From Helicobacter valdiviensis (lineage in GTDB: Bacteria; Campylobacterota; Campylobacteria; Campylobacterales; Helicobacteraceae), in NCBI RefSeq assembly GCF_003245365.1, contig NZ_NBIU01000021.1, forward strand, positions 1 to 37,935: a stretch of DNA of 37,935 nt, read 5' to 3'. Of the stretch, positions 7,280-17,248 are shown one piece after another. The notes beneath the pieces are model-generated. The model ran no database searches, had not been told where the DNA came from, and saw only the letters and a program-made list of their open reading frames with translations. How positions within the stretch are numbered: the stretch's first letter is position 1; every line of letters begins with the position of its first letter. The translations under genes and the position numbers were made by a program.

Positions 7280-8839
7280 TCAATCAATTTTACGAAAACT
7301 AAGTGCTTCTAACAAATGTTCTTTTTTAATTAATTGACTACCTTCTAAATCCGCAATACTCCTAGAAACACGCAAGACTTTTGCTTTACTTCTTAAAGAA
7401 AGAGAAAAACGCTCTTGTGCTAGTGCAAATGCCTTTTTAGCTTCTGTATCTAATATACAAAATTGTTCCAACTCCTCACCCTCAAGCCTAGAATTAAAAC
7501 AGTTCTGCCCTCTTTGCTTTTGCATTTTAAAAGCCTTGATAACAAAATCTTGCATACTTTTAGAATCCATTTTTGCTTTGCTTGTATCCCCTTCTTGCAT
7601 TTGCACCACCAAATCCATTCTATCCCAAAAAGGTTCTGAAATTTTATTTTTATAGCTACTAATCTCCCTATCTGTGCATCTACAAGACTTTTTAGGATTT
7701 AACAGATTCCCACAAGGACAAGGATTCATCGCTCCTATAAACATAAAATTAGTTTGACAGACAACTTTTGCATGGAGTCTGGAAATACAAAACTCATAAT
7801 TTTGTAAAGGCTCTCTTAAAGATTCTAAAATACTTTTAGGGAAATGGGGTAATTCATCAAAAAACAATACTCCAAGATGAGCTTGTGCAATTTCTCCAAA
7901 TTTAATAGAATTTGCAATTGCACTTCCTAAAATTGCTGCTTTAGTGGCACTATTATGCGGACTTTTAAAAGGACGATAAGGAGAAAGTTTAAGTGTATGA
8001 GAGGCAATTTGCAAAATTTCTTCTAATTTTAAGGGAGGCAAAATAAAAGGGATTCTTTTTGCAATCATACTCTTACCGCTCCCTGCACTCCCTTCATATA
8101 AAATATTATGAAATCCACTTGCACTAATGAGTGCTGCTCTCTTTGCCCTCTCTTGCCCTATAACATCACTAAAATCTAAAGGAAATTTGCAAGAATAGTA
8201 AAATTTCTCTCCCAAAATCTCAAAATTTTCAAACTCCAATGGGCTTGACTTCTCCAAATCCATTTTATTAGTATCTTTTAAAATATCCACGCCCTCTTTT
8301 AGTGTATCTATATAATATGCCTTTAATTGTGGAATTTTAGAATAAAAATCTTTAGCTTCTTTAGGCAACAAGAAAAAGGCTTCTTGAAATTGTGTTTTGC
8401 TTAATAAGGAAAGAATAAGAGGATAGATAGAGTTTGTATTCTTCACCCTGCCATCTAGCCCTAACTCACCAAAAGCAAACCATTGTCCTTCCTCATCTTG
8501 TATTGGATTTTGCTCTTCTTTTCCTTCATTCTCTAAGCTTGCCTTTGCCTGTGTTTCTTTATCTTCACCCATAACAATTGCAAGAGCAATAGGTAAATCA
8601 TAAAAACTTCCTTGTTTAGGCAAATCTGCTGGAGAAAGATTAAGAGTAATTTTAAGCGGGGGAAATTTAAAACCATTGATTAAAAGCGAGGATTGCACCC
8701 TTTGCTTAGCTTCTTGAATTGCATTTCCTGCTAAGCCTGTAATCTGAAAAGCAGGGAGTGTCCTAGTAAAACTTACTTCTACTTCTACGACCTTAGCTTC
8801 TATGCCATCCATTGTGGCACAATATAGATTTCTTTGCAT
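7280..8839 (-). CDS. comM: ComM/YifB-family AAA+ ATPase (Mg-chelatase-like)
   Basis: A 519-residue protein with a Lon-protease-like N-terminal domain (about 1-190; VEVSFTRTLPAFQITGLAG, LNLSPADLPKQGS) and an AAA+ Mg-chelatase-type motor: Walker A GSAGSGKS at 250-257, Walker B VLFFDELP at 324-331, and a NPCPCG...CRC cysteine cluster near 375-391. ComM is a hexameric helicase that promotes branch migration in natural transformation. The insert near 92-118 (GEDKETQAKASLENEGKEEQ) is acidic and longer than I would expect. It is the last gene of the tig-clpP-GGDEF-def-comM run, 7 nt after def. Confidence 0.9.
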   Translation of the reverse strand: MQRNLYCATMDGIEAKVVEVEVSFTRTLPAFQITGLAGNAIQEAKQRVQSSLLINGFKFPPLKITLNLSPADLPKQGSFYDLPIALAIVMGEDKETQAKASLENEGKEEQNPIQDEEGQWFAFGELGLDGRVKNTNSIYPLILSLLSKTQFQEAFFLLPKEAKDFYSKIPQLKAYYIDTLKEGVDILKDTNKMDLEKSSPLEFENFEILGEKFYYSCKFPLDFSDVIGQERAKRAALISASGFHNILYEGSAGSGKSMIAKRIPFILPPLKLEEILQIASHTLKLSPYRPFKSPHNSATKAAILGSAIANSIKFGEIAQAHLGVLFFDELPHFPKSILESLREPLQNYEFCISRLHAKVVCQTNFMFIGAMNPCPCGNLLNPKKSCRCTDREISSYKNKISEPFWDRMDLVVQMQEGDTSKAKMDSKSMQDFVIKAFKMQKQRGQNCFNSRLEGEELEQFCILDTEAKKAFALAQERFSLSLRSKAKVLRVSRSIADLEGSQLIKKEHLLEALSFRKID

Positions 8840-8846
8840 GATAAGC

Positions 8847-9353
8847 TTAAAGCTTCTTTTTTCTTTTTAGCTCTTTTTCAAACTTTTTGCGTTTCAAAAT
8901 GGGTAGCTTATCCACAAACAAAATACCATTTAAATGATCAATTTCATGCTGGAAAGCTACTGCTAGATAATCTTCTGCTTCTATTTCTTGCAACTCTCCA
9001 TAACGATTTTGATAGCGAATGGTAACTTTTTTAAAGCGTTTTACATCCTCATAAAATTCTGGAACTGACAAACAACCCTCACTAAAAGAAATCTCACCCT
9101 CTTTATGCAAAATTTCTGGGTTAATCACTTCTAATAAATCTTCTTTATTTTGATTGCCCTCATCATCTGGAATACAAATAAGTAAAGCTCTAATAGGCTT
9201 TGCAACCTGAATTGCTGAAATCCCAACACCATTTTTTGAAAGCATTGCCTCATACATATCATCTAAAAGCTTATGAAGCTCCTCATCAAATTTCTCAACT
9301 TTATTAGAAACCTGTCGCAAAAGTGGATTTGGATAAGTAATAATCTCTAACAT
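8847..9353 (-). CDS. def: Peptide deformylase
   Basis: A 168-residue metalloenzyme that removes the formyl group from new protein N-termini. All three motifs are present: GVGISAIQ (42-49), EGCLS (92-96, metal ligand Cys94) and HEIDH (136-140, two His ligands and the catalytic Glu). The start at 9353 is preferred over 9371. It shares a base with the stop of the upstream gene (TAATG) and has GGAG 7 nt before it, and the protein then begins MLEIITYPNP as deformylases do. The basic C-terminal tail (KRKKFEKELKRKKKL) is notable. Coupled translation with the upstream GGDEF-type gene is likely. Confidence 0.95.
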   Translation of the reverse strand: MLEIITYPNPLLRQVSNKVEKFDEELHKLLDDMYEAMLSKNGVGISAIQVAKPIRALLICIPDDEGNQNKEDLLEVINPEILHKEGEISFSEGCLSVPEFYEDVKRFKKVTIRYQNRYGELQEIEAEDYLAVAFQHEIDHLNGILFVDKLPILKRKKFEKELKRKKKL

Positions 9354-10480
9354 TATTTTTCTCCATAGCACACATAAGAAGCATTGTTTTGATTTGCTTT
9401 TTTGAGTGCTTCATTAACATTTTTCATAGCATCTTTAAAATTAAGTGTAGAATTCAACTCTAAAATTCCACAATTAATACCAAGCATTACTTCTTCTTCT
9501 CCTAAAAAAACACTTGTTTGCCCTACCATCTCAGAAATTTTATTTGCAAAGCGTTTTGCACTTTCTTTATCACTATGACTTAAAAGCACTGCAAAAATTC
9601 CACCCTCGCAATATGCAATCACATCTACTCTTGTAGTAACTTTTTTAAGAATTCTAGCAACCCCTTTATTAATAAGGATATGATTTTTTTGCTGTTTAGT
9701 AACTTCATCAAGTGTCTTGGATGTTTTAATCAAAACCAAAGAAGACTTATATTTTATTTTTTTCATTTCTTCTAGTTCGTAAGTCATTTTGCTCTGTAAA
9801 TAACGCAAATTAAACACGCTATACACAAGATTAAAAATCGCCTCTTCCTCGATACTATGCACAAGTGTCAAACAATGCTCATAGCACTCTTTAGTTTCTA
9901 CAATCTGCCCCTCAATCACTTTAGAAATCTTTTGCAATTCTTGCTCAAATACAATAATAAGATTTTGCAAAATATTTGCATTCTGCACAGAATTTGTTTC
10001 TTTGATTCTCTTTTGCAAAACACTTTGCAATAAGGTTAAATTCTTATACAAAGAAGCTACTGTTTTTAAAGTGTTAGAAACTGCTTGATTATTTTGTAAA
10101 ACTTTAGTTTCAAGAGAAATTTGCTTTTTGATATTTGTTTGTTCTTTATCTAAAATTTCGCAAGCCTCTTCTTGAATCTCCTTAGAATTTCCATCAAGCA
10201 TTTTTTCAAAATAAATTCTATAATTTGCAGGGGTAGGAGGAATACCACTTTGCACCATCGTATTTAAAACTTCTTGCGCATAGCCTTGTATATCTTTTAC
10301 TGAAGAAGGATTTTGGGTTGTTTGATGTGACATATCCATATCAAAATCATTAGTTTCAGCCTCTTCAAACGAACCAAAAGATGGCAAAGATTTTTCAAAA
10401 TCTAGGGCATCATCGTTGCTTTCAAGTCCCCCTGTTTGAAAACTTTCTAACTCCGAAAAAGAACCAAAATCATTTGCCAT
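9353..10480 (-). CDS. Degenerate GGDEF-domain protein
   Basis: A 375-residue cytosolic protein. An acidic leader (1-60) is followed by a helical domain starting YAQEVLNTMVQSGIPPTPANYRIYFE (67-92), a pattern seen at the N-terminus of some diguanylate cyclases, then a long helical region and a GGDEF-like fold from about 215. The usual GGDEF signature is replaced by EGGIF (292-296, in YCEGGIFAVLLSH), and the metal-binding Asp of the first strand is lost (LVLIKTSK). Catalysis is therefore unlikely and a binding or scaffold role is inferred. It lies between clpP (16 nt away) and def (overlapping), so it is part of that operon. Confidence 0.7.
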   Translation of the reverse strand: MANDFGSFSELESFQTGGLESNDDALDFEKSLPSFGSFEEAETNDFDMDMSHQTTQNPSSVKDIQGYAQEVLNTMVQSGIPPTPANYRIYFEKMLDGNSKEIQEEACEILDKEQTNIKKQISLETKVLQNNQAVSNTLKTVASLYKNLTLLQSVLQKRIKETNSVQNANILQNLIIVFEQELQKISKVIEGQIVETKECYEHCLTLVHSIEEEAIFNLVYSVFNLRYLQSKMTYELEEMKKIKYKSSLVLIKTSKTLDEVTKQQKNHILINKGVARILKKVTTRVDVIAYCEGGIFAVLLSHSDKESAKRFANKISEMVGQTSVFLGEEEVMLGINCGILELNSTLNFKDAMKNVNEALKKANQNNASYVCYGEK

Positions 10481-10496
10481 TTTAAAACCCCAAAAA

Positions 10497-11087
10497 TTAT
10501 TTTAAGCTCTTTGTAAGCACATTATCAATAAGCCCATAAGCCTTAGCCTCTTGTGCATCCATAAAGAAATCTCTATCTGTATCTGTTGCAATTTTCTCTA
10601 AAGGTTGCTTAGTATTATCGCTCAAAATCTTATTAAGAATCTCACGCATTCTTAAAATCTCTTTTGCTTGAATTTCAATATCACTCGCTTGTCCTCTAGC
10701 ACCACCTAATGGCTGGTGTATCATAATTCTTGAATGCGGCAAAGAATATCTTTTTCCTTTTGTGCCACAACTTAGCAAGAATGCACCCATAGAAGCTGCT
10801 TGCCCTATACAAATCGTGCAAATATCAGGCTTAATATAATTCATCGTATCATAAATACTAAATCCACTCGTAATCACGCCACCTGGAGAATTAATATAAA
10901 GATAAATGTCTTTTTGCGGATCTTCTGCCTCCAAAAAAAGTAATTGTGCTACAATGGAAGAAGCTACTACATCGTTAATTTCTCCACTCAACATAACAAT
11001 TCTGTCTTTTAAAAGGCGTGAGTAAATATCATAGCTCCGCTCTCCACGCCCTGTTTTTTCAATGACTACAGGAACATAATAACTCAT
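10497..11087 (-). CDS. clpP: ATP-dependent Clp protease, proteolytic subunit
   Basis: A 196-residue serine peptidase that forms the tetradecameric chamber used by ClpX/ClpA-type unfoldases. The catalytic triad is visible: Ser99 in GQAASMGAF, His124 in RIMIHQP and Asp173 in TDRDFFM. Length is standard for the family. The start overlaps the tig stop by ATGA (11084-11087), so the two are translationally coupled; the same pairing occurs in Helicobacter pylori (HP0794-HP0795). Confidence 0.97.
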   Translation of the reverse strand: MSYYVPVVIEKTGRGERSYDIYSRLLKDRIVMLSGEINDVVASSIVAQLLFLEAEDPQKDIYLYINSPGGVITSGFSIYDTMNYIKPDICTICIGQAASMGAFLLSCGTKGKRYSLPHSRIMIHQPLGGARGQASDIEIQAKEILRMREILNKILSDNTKQPLEKIATDTDRDFFMDAQEAKAYGLIDNVLTKSLK

Positions 11088-12382
11088 TTTGCCAACTTAT
11101 CCAGTAAATTAGTAAGAATTCTATCTTCTAGCATTGCCATTTTTACTGCTGGGATTAAATTATTGTTTTTATAATATTCTAGCATTGCTTTTGGATCTTG
11201 ACCCATAGCCATTGCTTCATAATAAATAGTATTAATCACTTCATTATCTGGGATATTAATACCCTCTTTTTTAGCAATTGCATCTACAATAAATGTAATT
11301 TTCACACTTTTTTGTGCATTTTCTCTTTGCTCTTCACGCTTAGCTTTTAATGCTTCTGTATCTTTTGCTAATTTTTCTTGCTCTTCTTTACTCAAAGCCA
11401 TAAATGTATTTCTAAACACCAAATCCATTTCTTGCTCTACAATAAGTTTTGGCAAGTCAAAATTAATGCTTGAATCAAGATTATTGATTAGTTTTTCTTT
11501 TAACTCTGTGTTATAGAGATGTTGCTTTTTCTCTCTTTGGATTTGTTCTTTAATTTTTTCCTTCAAAGTTTCTACGCTTACATCTTTTTCTTCTAGCAAA
11601 AGAGTTTTTGCAAAATTATCATCAATTTCTATTTTACCCTTTGTCTGAATTTCATGTAATTTTACTTTAAATACTGCAGGTTTTCCTGCTAAATGTTTAG
11701 CTTGATAATTTTCTGGAAAAGTTACATTAATTTCCTTTTCTTCATCCACTTTCATACCGATAAGTTGATCTTCAAAGCCCTCTATAAAAGACTTGCTACC
11801 GATTTGCAAAAGATAACCCTCTGCCTTTCCACCTTCAAACGCTTCTCCATCCACAAAGCCTTCAAAGTCAATTTTAGCAAATTCACCTTCTTTTAATTTG
11901 CGTCTTGCATCTTTAATACCCACTAAAGGAGCTCTTGCACTTGCAATATCTTCTAATCTTTTAGAAATATCTTCTTCTGTAACTTCTGGAATTTTCACTT
12001 CTGGCACACATTTGTCTAAATCACCAAGCTCAATACTAGGCGTTAAGCTAAGCTCAATGGTTAATTCAATTCCATCTTCTTTTTTGTCAAATTTTGTAAT
12101 TCTAGGATCGCCAATTAAAGCACTTGGCTCTAAGTTCAATTCCTTTAAAATATCTTTTAGCAAATCTTGCACACATGCTCTTTGTGCATCCTCTTCTAAT
12201 CTCTCTCCATAACGAGCTTTTACCACTGCTACTGGAACATGTCCTTTACGAAAACCATCAATTTTTAAATTTTTACTAGCAGATTTTGCAGCAACTTCTA
12301 GCTTTTTCTCTAGTAGCTCTTGTGGGATTTTTGCCTCTGCACTTGCATTGGCACTATCTATTTTATTTACTTTCAAGCTCAT
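11084..12382 (-). CDS. tig: Trigger factor
   Basis: A 432-residue ribosome-associated chaperone. The N-terminal ribosome-docking signature GFRKGHVP is at 43-50, the FKBP-type peptidyl-prolyl isomerase domain lies at about 155-245 ([19 protein letters not shown]...[10 protein letters not shown]), and the C-terminal arms domain fills the rest. The ribosome binding site is GGAG upstream of 12382. It is the first gene of the operon, behind a promoter region with an inverted repeat. Confidence 0.97.
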   Translation of the reverse strand: MSLKVNKIDSANASAEAKIPQELLEKKLEVAAKSASKNLKIDGFRKGHVPVAVVKARYGERLEEDAQRACVQDLLKDILKELNLEPSALIGDPRITKFDKKEDGIELTIELSLTPSIELGDLDKCVPEVKIPEVTEEDISKRLEDIASARAPLVGIKDARRKLKEGEFAKIDFEGFVDGEAFEGGKAEGYLLQIGSKSFIEGFEDQLIGMKVDEEKEINVTFPENYQAKHLAGKPAVFKVKLHEIQTKGKIEIDDNFAKTLLLEEKDVSVETLKEKIKEQIQREKKQHLYNTELKEKLINNLDSSINFDLPKLIVEQEMDLVFRNTFMALSKEEQEKLAKDTEALKAKREEQRENAQKSVKITFIVDAIAKKEGINIPDNEVINTIYYEAMAMGQDPKAMLEYYKNNNLIPAVKMAMLEDRILTNLLDKLAK

Positions 12383-12407
12383 TTTGCTTTTACTCCAAAA
12401 ATTAATA

Positions 12408-12431
12408 TTGTTAAACTATTGATTTTAACAA
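12408..12431. promoter_or_regulatory. Inverted repeat in the tig upstream region
   Basis: Perfect 8-bp arms TTGTTAAA and TTTAACAA, 8 nt apart, lie 26-49 nt upstream of the tig start. A -10-like TAAAAT on the minus strand overlaps the distal arm. It could be an operator for the operon. No regulator is assigned. Confidence 0.4.
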
Positions 12432-12498
12432 ATATTTTCTTAAAATACAAATCGCCTCTAAAATCTCTATTTTGCCCAATAAAGAATAATTTTGATAT

Positions 12499-13194
12499 TT
12501 AACCGCCCAAATAACGCTTTTTAATCTCTGGATCTTTTAGAAGATTTTGGGCATTATCATGCAATACAATTTTTCCATTTTCCAAAACATAAGCTCTATT
12601 AGCAATCTTTAAGGCTGCAAATGCATTTTGTTCTACCAAAAGCACTGTAATTCCATTTTCTTTTAAATTTGTAATAATCTCAAAAAGCTCACCAACAACT
12701 TTGGGAGCTAAGCCCAAACTTGGCTCATCTAACATTAAAAGTTTTGGCTCACTCATTAATGCTCTAGCAATTGCAAGCATTTGTTGCTCTCCGCCACTCA
12801 TCGTTCCTGCCATTTGTTTATAGCGTTCTTTTAATCGTGGGAAAAGGCGATACATTTTTTCTTGCATAACTTCAAAGTTTTCATCATTATTGTATGCACC
12901 CATGCGTAAGTTTTCATCTACACTTAAATTTGTAAAAACCCTCCTACCTTCTGGCACAAGCGCTATGCCTCTTTGAATAATCTTATGTGTAGGCACATTA
13001 GAAATATTTGCACCAAAAAAACGCACTTTGCCTTTAGTTTTTACACTGTGGACAATTCCATTTAAAGTAGAAGTCTTACCTGCTCCATTACTACCAATCA
13101 AAGTAATAATCTCATGCTCTTCAATATGAAAATCTATCCCTTTTAAACCCGCAATAAGTCCATAATGCACTTCAAGATTTTCAATTCTCAACAT
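12499..13194 (-). CDS. livF: Branched-chain amino acid ABC transporter, ATPase LivF
   Basis: A 231-residue ATPase with Walker A GSNGAGKT, the LSGGQ equivalent MSGGEQQMLAIARAL and Walker B LLMLDEPSLGLAP. The SLGLAPKVV continuation is typical of LivF. It pairs with LivG to drive the LivHM channel. It overlaps livG by 14 nt and is the last gene of livKHMGF, the order also found in Campylobacter jejuni. Confidence 0.95.
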   Translation of the reverse strand: MLRIENLEVHYGLIAGLKGIDFHIEEHEIITLIGSNGAGKTSTLNGIVHSVKTKGKVRFFGANISNVPTHKIIQRGIALVPEGRRVFTNLSVDENLRMGAYNNDENFEVMQEKMYRLFPRLKERYKQMAGTMSGGEQQMLAIARALMSEPKLLMLDEPSLGLAPKVVGELFEIITNLKENGITVLLVEQNAFAALKIANRAYVLENGKIVLHDNAQNLLKDPEIKKRYLGG

Positions 13195-13957
13195 AATAAT
13201 CTCCTAAATAAGCAGCTATTACTTCTTTATTATTGATAGCATCTTGTGGTTTTCCACTAAAGAGTTTTTTGCCATAATCTAATACCAAAACTTCACTACA
13301 CAACTTATTCACAAAAGGCATATCATGTTCAATTAACATTACGCTCAAATTAAAGTCTTTTTTCATTTTAAAAATTAATTCACAAAGTTCTTCAGTTTCT
13401 TTTGGATTCATACCTGCTGCAGGCTCATCTAACAAAAGTAATTTTGGATTGGTTGCCAATGCTCTTGCAATCTCTACTTTACGACTATTCCCATAGCTTA
13501 GAGAATCTGCTGGTAGATAAATAGAATCTTGCAAACCCAAATACTCCAAAAGCTCTATTGCCCTTTGCTTAATTCTTTTTTCCTCTTTAAAAAATCTCCC
13601 CACCCTAAAAACAGCCTCAAAAAAAGTATATCTAGCTTCATTATGAAAACCAATCAATACATTTTCTAAAACACTCATAGAGGAAAAAAGTCTAATATTT
13701 TGAAATGTCCTTGCAATTCCTAAATTTACAATGGTATTAGGCTTATATTTTGAAATATTTTTACCCATAAAAGTAACTTTTCCACTTGTGGGCTTATAGT
13801 TTGCAGTAATGATATTAAACATTGTTGTTTTTCCTGCTCCATTAGGCCCAATAAGTCCAAATATTTCATTTTCTTTAATAGAAAAACTCACTCCATCAAT
13901 CGCTTTTAAGCCACCAAATTGAATACTTACATCTTCTAGCTGTAATAAAGGAGTCAT
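13181..13957 (-). CDS. livG: Branched-chain amino acid ABC transporter, ATPase LivG
   Basis: A 258-residue ATPase with Walker A GPNGAGKT at 37-44, the LivG-type signature LSYGNSRKVEIARALA in place of LSGGQ, and Walker B LLLLDEPAAGMNP. GIARTFQNIRLF is also characteristic. It forms the nucleotide-binding pair with LivF on the cytoplasmic side. The start overlaps the livM stop by ATGA (13954-13957). Confidence 0.95.
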   Translation of the reverse strand: MTPLLQLEDVSIQFGGLKAIDGVSFSIKENEIFGLIGPNGAGKTTMFNIITANYKPTSGKVTFMGKNISKYKPNTIVNLGIARTFQNIRLFSSMSVLENVLIGFHNEARYTFFEAVFRVGRFFKEEKRIKQRAIELLEYLGLQDSIYLPADSLSYGNSRKVEIARALATNPKLLLLDEPAAGMNPKETEELCELIFKMKKDFNLSVMLIEHDMPFVNKLCSEVLVLDYGKKLFSGKPQDAINNKEVIAAYLGDYYVEN

Positions 13958-15162
13958 GCTCTACTCCTTTTTAAAAAAGAAAATCTTTTTGTAGGATTTA
14001 AATCCCAAATTTCTTTTTTGCCCATAATTCCCTCGCGTGCAAAAAGCATAATCACCACTAAAATCACAGAAAAGAACACCATTCTTAAGCCCGGATAAGA
14101 ACCAAAATCTTCTCCAAAAAATACTAAAGGCTGATCTAAAAATCTAAGCCATTCTCCACCACCTACTACTAAAATCGCACCAATAATCGCTCCACTTGTG
14201 CTACCAAGCCCACCTAAAACAATAATAATAAGAAGCTGGAATGTAAGCTCAAAACCAAAAATTTTAGGATCAATAGTAGTTAGCATAACTGCCATTAATC
14301 CCCCACCTACACCCTCTAAAAAGGCACTTGTAGAAAATGCAAAGGTTTTGATTTTAAGAGTGTTTATCCCCATAGCAATCGCTGCATCTTCATCATCTCT
14401 TACAGCTTTCATAGCACGCCCATATTTAGAATAAACAATCTGTAAAATCAAAATCACAGAAACAGCCGCTAAAATCCCACTCCAAAACAATACTGTAATA
14501 TTAGCTCCATTGCTAAAAGAATGTTCATAGATATATGCCACAGCAGGTTTTAAAAACTCTGGCAAAATAGAACCCTCTTGCGTCAAAGAAAGCAAAAAGC
14601 CCTCAATCCCTTGCACAATACTATCTTGATTATTGGGTATATCATTTAATCCAATTGCACCATTTGTAAATTCTGGGCTATTAGTTGCTAAGATTTTAAT
14701 AATAAATCCAAATCCAAGGGTTACAATTGCTAAATAATCTCCCCTTACTCTAAATACTGGAAAAGACAATAATACCGCCAAAAGTGCAGCAACACCTCCA
14801 CTAAGAAGCAAGGCAGGAAGTAATTCTGAACTCATCATAAGCACTAATGGATGCGGATCAGCTTCTTGGAACATATCCCATTTTAAATCCTCTCCAAGCA
14901 ACATAAGTGCTGTAACATAAGCACCTACTGCCACAAATCCATTAGGCTCCAAAGAAAGTTGTCCAGTAACTCCATTGATAAGATTATAACTCACAGCCAA
15001 GATAACAAAAATAAGAATAGTATTAAGAATTCTTAAAGAATAATCATTGAAAAAAGTCTGCGATGCAAATAAAAATATAACCATACAAAAATAGATAAAA
15101 AGATGAAGACTTAGGGTAGAACCCATAGAATTTGGTTGATAAAATTTCTGTAATTTTCCCAT
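13954..15162 (-). CDS. livM: Branched-chain amino acid ABC transporter, permease LivM
   Basis: A 402-residue inner-membrane permease with several strongly hydrophobic helices. Family landmarks are LSLEPNGFVAVGAY near the first third, FRVRGDYLAIVTLGFG, GRAMKAVRDDEDAAIAMGIN (coupling helix to the ATPases) and FQLLIIIVLGGLGSTSGAIIGA. It forms the channel with LivH, 9 nt upstream. The protein is somewhat longer than many LivM through an N-terminal leader and a loop near 95-115 (EDLKWDMFQEADPH). Confidence 0.93.
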   Translation of the reverse strand: MGKLQKFYQPNSMGSTLSLHLFIYFCMVIFLFASQTFFNDYSLRILNTILIFVILAVSYNLINGVTGQLSLEPNGFVAVGAYVTALMLLGEDLKWDMFQEADPHPLVLMMSSELLPALLLSGGVAALLAVLLSFPVFRVRGDYLAIVTLGFGFIIKILATNSPEFTNGAIGLNDIPNNQDSIVQGIEGFLLSLTQEGSILPEFLKPAVAYIYEHSFSNGANITVLFWSGILAAVSVILILQIVYSKYGRAMKAVRDDEDAAIAMGINTLKIKTFAFSTSAFLEGVGGGLMAVMLTTIDPKIFGFELTFQLLIIIVLGGLGSTSGAIIGAILVVGGGEWLRFLDQPLVFFGEDFGSYPGLRMVFFSVILVVIMLFAREGIMGKKEIWDLNPTKRFSFLKRSRA

Positions 15163-15171
15163 ACACTTCCC

Positions 15172-16071
15172 TTAAAATCTACTTTTTTCTAAACGCCAAT
15201 CACCCATAATACCAACTGGGCGGAAAAGTAATACAAGTATTAAAAATAAAAACGCAAAGGCATCTTTGTATCCACTAAATTCTGGAAAAAATGCAACTAC
15301 CATAATTTCTGTAAAGCCTAAAATAAAGCCGCCTAAAACTGCACCTCCTACACTTCCAATACCACCTAAAACTGCAGCAGCAAATGCTTTTAATCCAATC
15401 AAAACACCCATTAAAGGTGTAATGGTAGGATAAGAAATAGCATAAAAAATACCACCAATTCCTGCCAAAATACTCCCTATAGCAAAAACAAGCGCAATAA
15501 TATTATTTACATTAATCCCCATAAGACGCACTGTATTAATATCAAATGCTGTAGCTCTAATTGCCATACCTTGCTTAGTTTTATAAAGAAATTGCAAAAG
15601 CACCACAAGCAAAACAAGTGTTACAATAGGAATAATAATCGTGATACTCATAAAATTCAATCCAAGAAATTGAATGTTTTGTGAAAAAAATGCAGGTGCC
15701 TCATAAGCAGTAGGCGAAGAACCAAAAACAACGCTAAAAAGATTTTCTAAAAAGAAGCTTACACCAATTGCAGTAATTAGCATAGAAATTCTAGGGGCAC
15801 TTCGCAAAGGCATATAAGCAACCTTATCAATCCCCATACCTAAGAGCATACAAAAAAGAATTGCCAATGCTGCAGAAGCATAAAAAGGTAGCCCAAAAGA
15901 ACTCATTCCAAAAAAGCTAAAGAAAGCTCCCACCATCATAATATCAGCATGGGCAAAATTAATAAGACGCAAACAACCATACACCATTGTATAGCCAATT
16001 GCAATAAGGGCATACATACTGCCCAAACTCAAACCATTAATACACTGTTGAAAGAAAGTTAAACTATCCAA
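15172..16071 (-). CDS. livH: Branched-chain amino acid ABC transporter, permease LivH
   Basis: A 299-residue inner-membrane permease. LivH landmarks are present: NGLSLGSMYALIAIGYTMVYG at the N-terminus, INFAHADIMMVGAF, GMAIRATAFDINTVRLMGIN (coupling helix) and GLKAFAAAVLGGIGSVGGAVLGG near the end. It sits 13 nt downstream of livK and 9 nt upstream of livM in one operon. Confidence 0.95.
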   Translation of the reverse strand: MDSLTFFQQCINGLSLGSMYALIAIGYTMVYGCLRLINFAHADIMMVGAFFSFFGMSSFGLPFYASAALAILFCMLLGMGIDKVAYMPLRSAPRISMLITAIGVSFFLENLFSVVFGSSPTAYEAPAFFSQNIQFLGLNFMSITIIIPIVTLVLLVVLLQFLYKTKQGMAIRATAFDINTVRLMGINVNNIIALVFAIGSILAGIGGIFYAISYPTITPLMGVLIGLKAFAAAVLGGIGSVGGAVLGGFILGFTEIMVVAFFPEFSGYKDAFAFLFLILVLLFRPVGIMGDWRLEKSRF

Positions 16072-16084
16072 TATCCTACCCTAA

Positions 16085-17191
16085 TTAAGGTTCAATGGTG
16101 GTTTTATACACCAATTTTCCATTTTTAACTTCATTAATAACGGCACTTCTAATTGCTTCACCATTATTTAAAGAGAATTTACCACTAATTCCCTCATAAT
16201 CTTTTACATTTCTAATTTTGTCATTGATACACTCTTTATCTTTAGCGCCACATTGTTCAATTGCCTGCACTGCTACACCATAAGCATCTGCTAGCATTGC
16301 ACTAAAAGTGCTTACTTCTTCTTTATATTTATCTTGATAAGCCTTGATAAACTTCTCTCCTTCTGCTGTTTGCTTACTACTTGTGGAGTAATAATCTGTT
16401 ACCATATAGCCTTCACCTGCTTCTTTTGCAATTTCAAAGAAAATTTTATTAGAAGTTAATCCATCTCCACCAATAGTTGGCACCTTTAAACCTAGCTGTT
16501 GTGCTTGAGAAGCAATCAAAGCACCCTCTGTATAATAAATAGGCAAATAAAGTGCATCTGGATTTTTTGCTTTAATGCTTGAAAGTTGCGCTTTAAAATC
16601 ATGGGTTCCAGCTTGCGCATTTGTTTCAATCACAACTTCTCCACCAAGCTTTTTAATCTGTCTTCTAAAAGCTTTTGCAAGTCCGATAGAATAATCACTG
16701 CTATTGTCAAATAAAATAGCAACTTTTTTAGCTCCTAAATCTTTAATTGCTAAATTTGCCGCAATAATTCCTTGAAAACTATCCGCAAAAGAAATTCTTG
16801 AAACATATTTCTTCCCTTTTGTTACTCTATCATTTGTCGCTACTGGGGAGATTAATGGAGTTTTATTATCATCTGCAATCTTTGTCATTGCAAGTGCATT
16901 GGTAGAAATCATAGGACCAATTACCACACTAACTTTATCACTAGAAACTAGCTTTTGCATAGCATTTGCAGATTCAATTTTATCGCTTTTATTATCTACA
17001 AGAATGATTTGGATTTTATCTCCATTTTTAGTGGTGCTTTTAGCTTCATAAGCCAAATCAATCCCTCTTTTTCCAAGCTCACCAAAACCACCTACTGCAC
17101 CACTCATAGGCAAAACTACACCTATTTTTACATCTTCTGCATTTGCCATAACGCCACACACTAATGCTAAAGATAAAAGCATCTTTTTCAT
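16085..17191 (-). CDS. livK: Branched-chain amino acid-binding periplasmic protein
   Basis: A 368-residue substrate-binding protein of the Leu/Ile/Val family (Peripla_BP type I fold). A signal peptide MKKMLLSLALVCGVMANA is followed by mature EDVKIGVVLPMSGAVGGFG. Other marks are VVIGPMISTNALAM and KKVAILFDNSSDYSIGLAKAFR. The start at 17191 is chosen because AAGGAGA lies 6 nt upstream and the signal peptide then begins properly; a longer frame from 17248 adds 19 residues that do not look like export signal. It is the first gene of livKHMGF. Symbol livK versus livJ is a choice, since only one binding protein is encoded here. Confidence 0.92.
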   Translation of the reverse strand: MKKMLLSLALVCGVMANAEDVKIGVVLPMSGAVGGFGELGKRGIDLAYEAKSTTKNGDKIQIILVDNKSDKIESANAMQKLVSSDKVSVVIGPMISTNALAMTKIADDNKTPLISPVATNDRVTKGKKYVSRISFADSFQGIIAANLAIKDLGAKKVAILFDNSSDYSIGLAKAFRRQIKKLGGEVVIETNAQAGTHDFKAQLSSIKAKNPDALYLPIYYTEGALIASQAQQLGLKVPTIGGDGLTSNKIFFEIAKEAGEGYMVTDYYSTSSKQTAEGEKFIKAYQDKYKEEVSTFSAMLADAYGVAVQAIEQCGAKDKECINDKIRNVKDYEGISGKFSLNNGEAIRSAVINEVKNGKLVYKTTIEP

Positions 17192-17248
17192 TCTATCTCC
17201 TTTGTGCTTCTTAAATTTCATAACATAAAAGGTTATTTTCAAAAACAA

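Noticed and set aside
11898-12212. A 104-codon frame opposite tig
   Set aside because: Antisense shadow of the trigger factor gene; no ribosome binding site or family.
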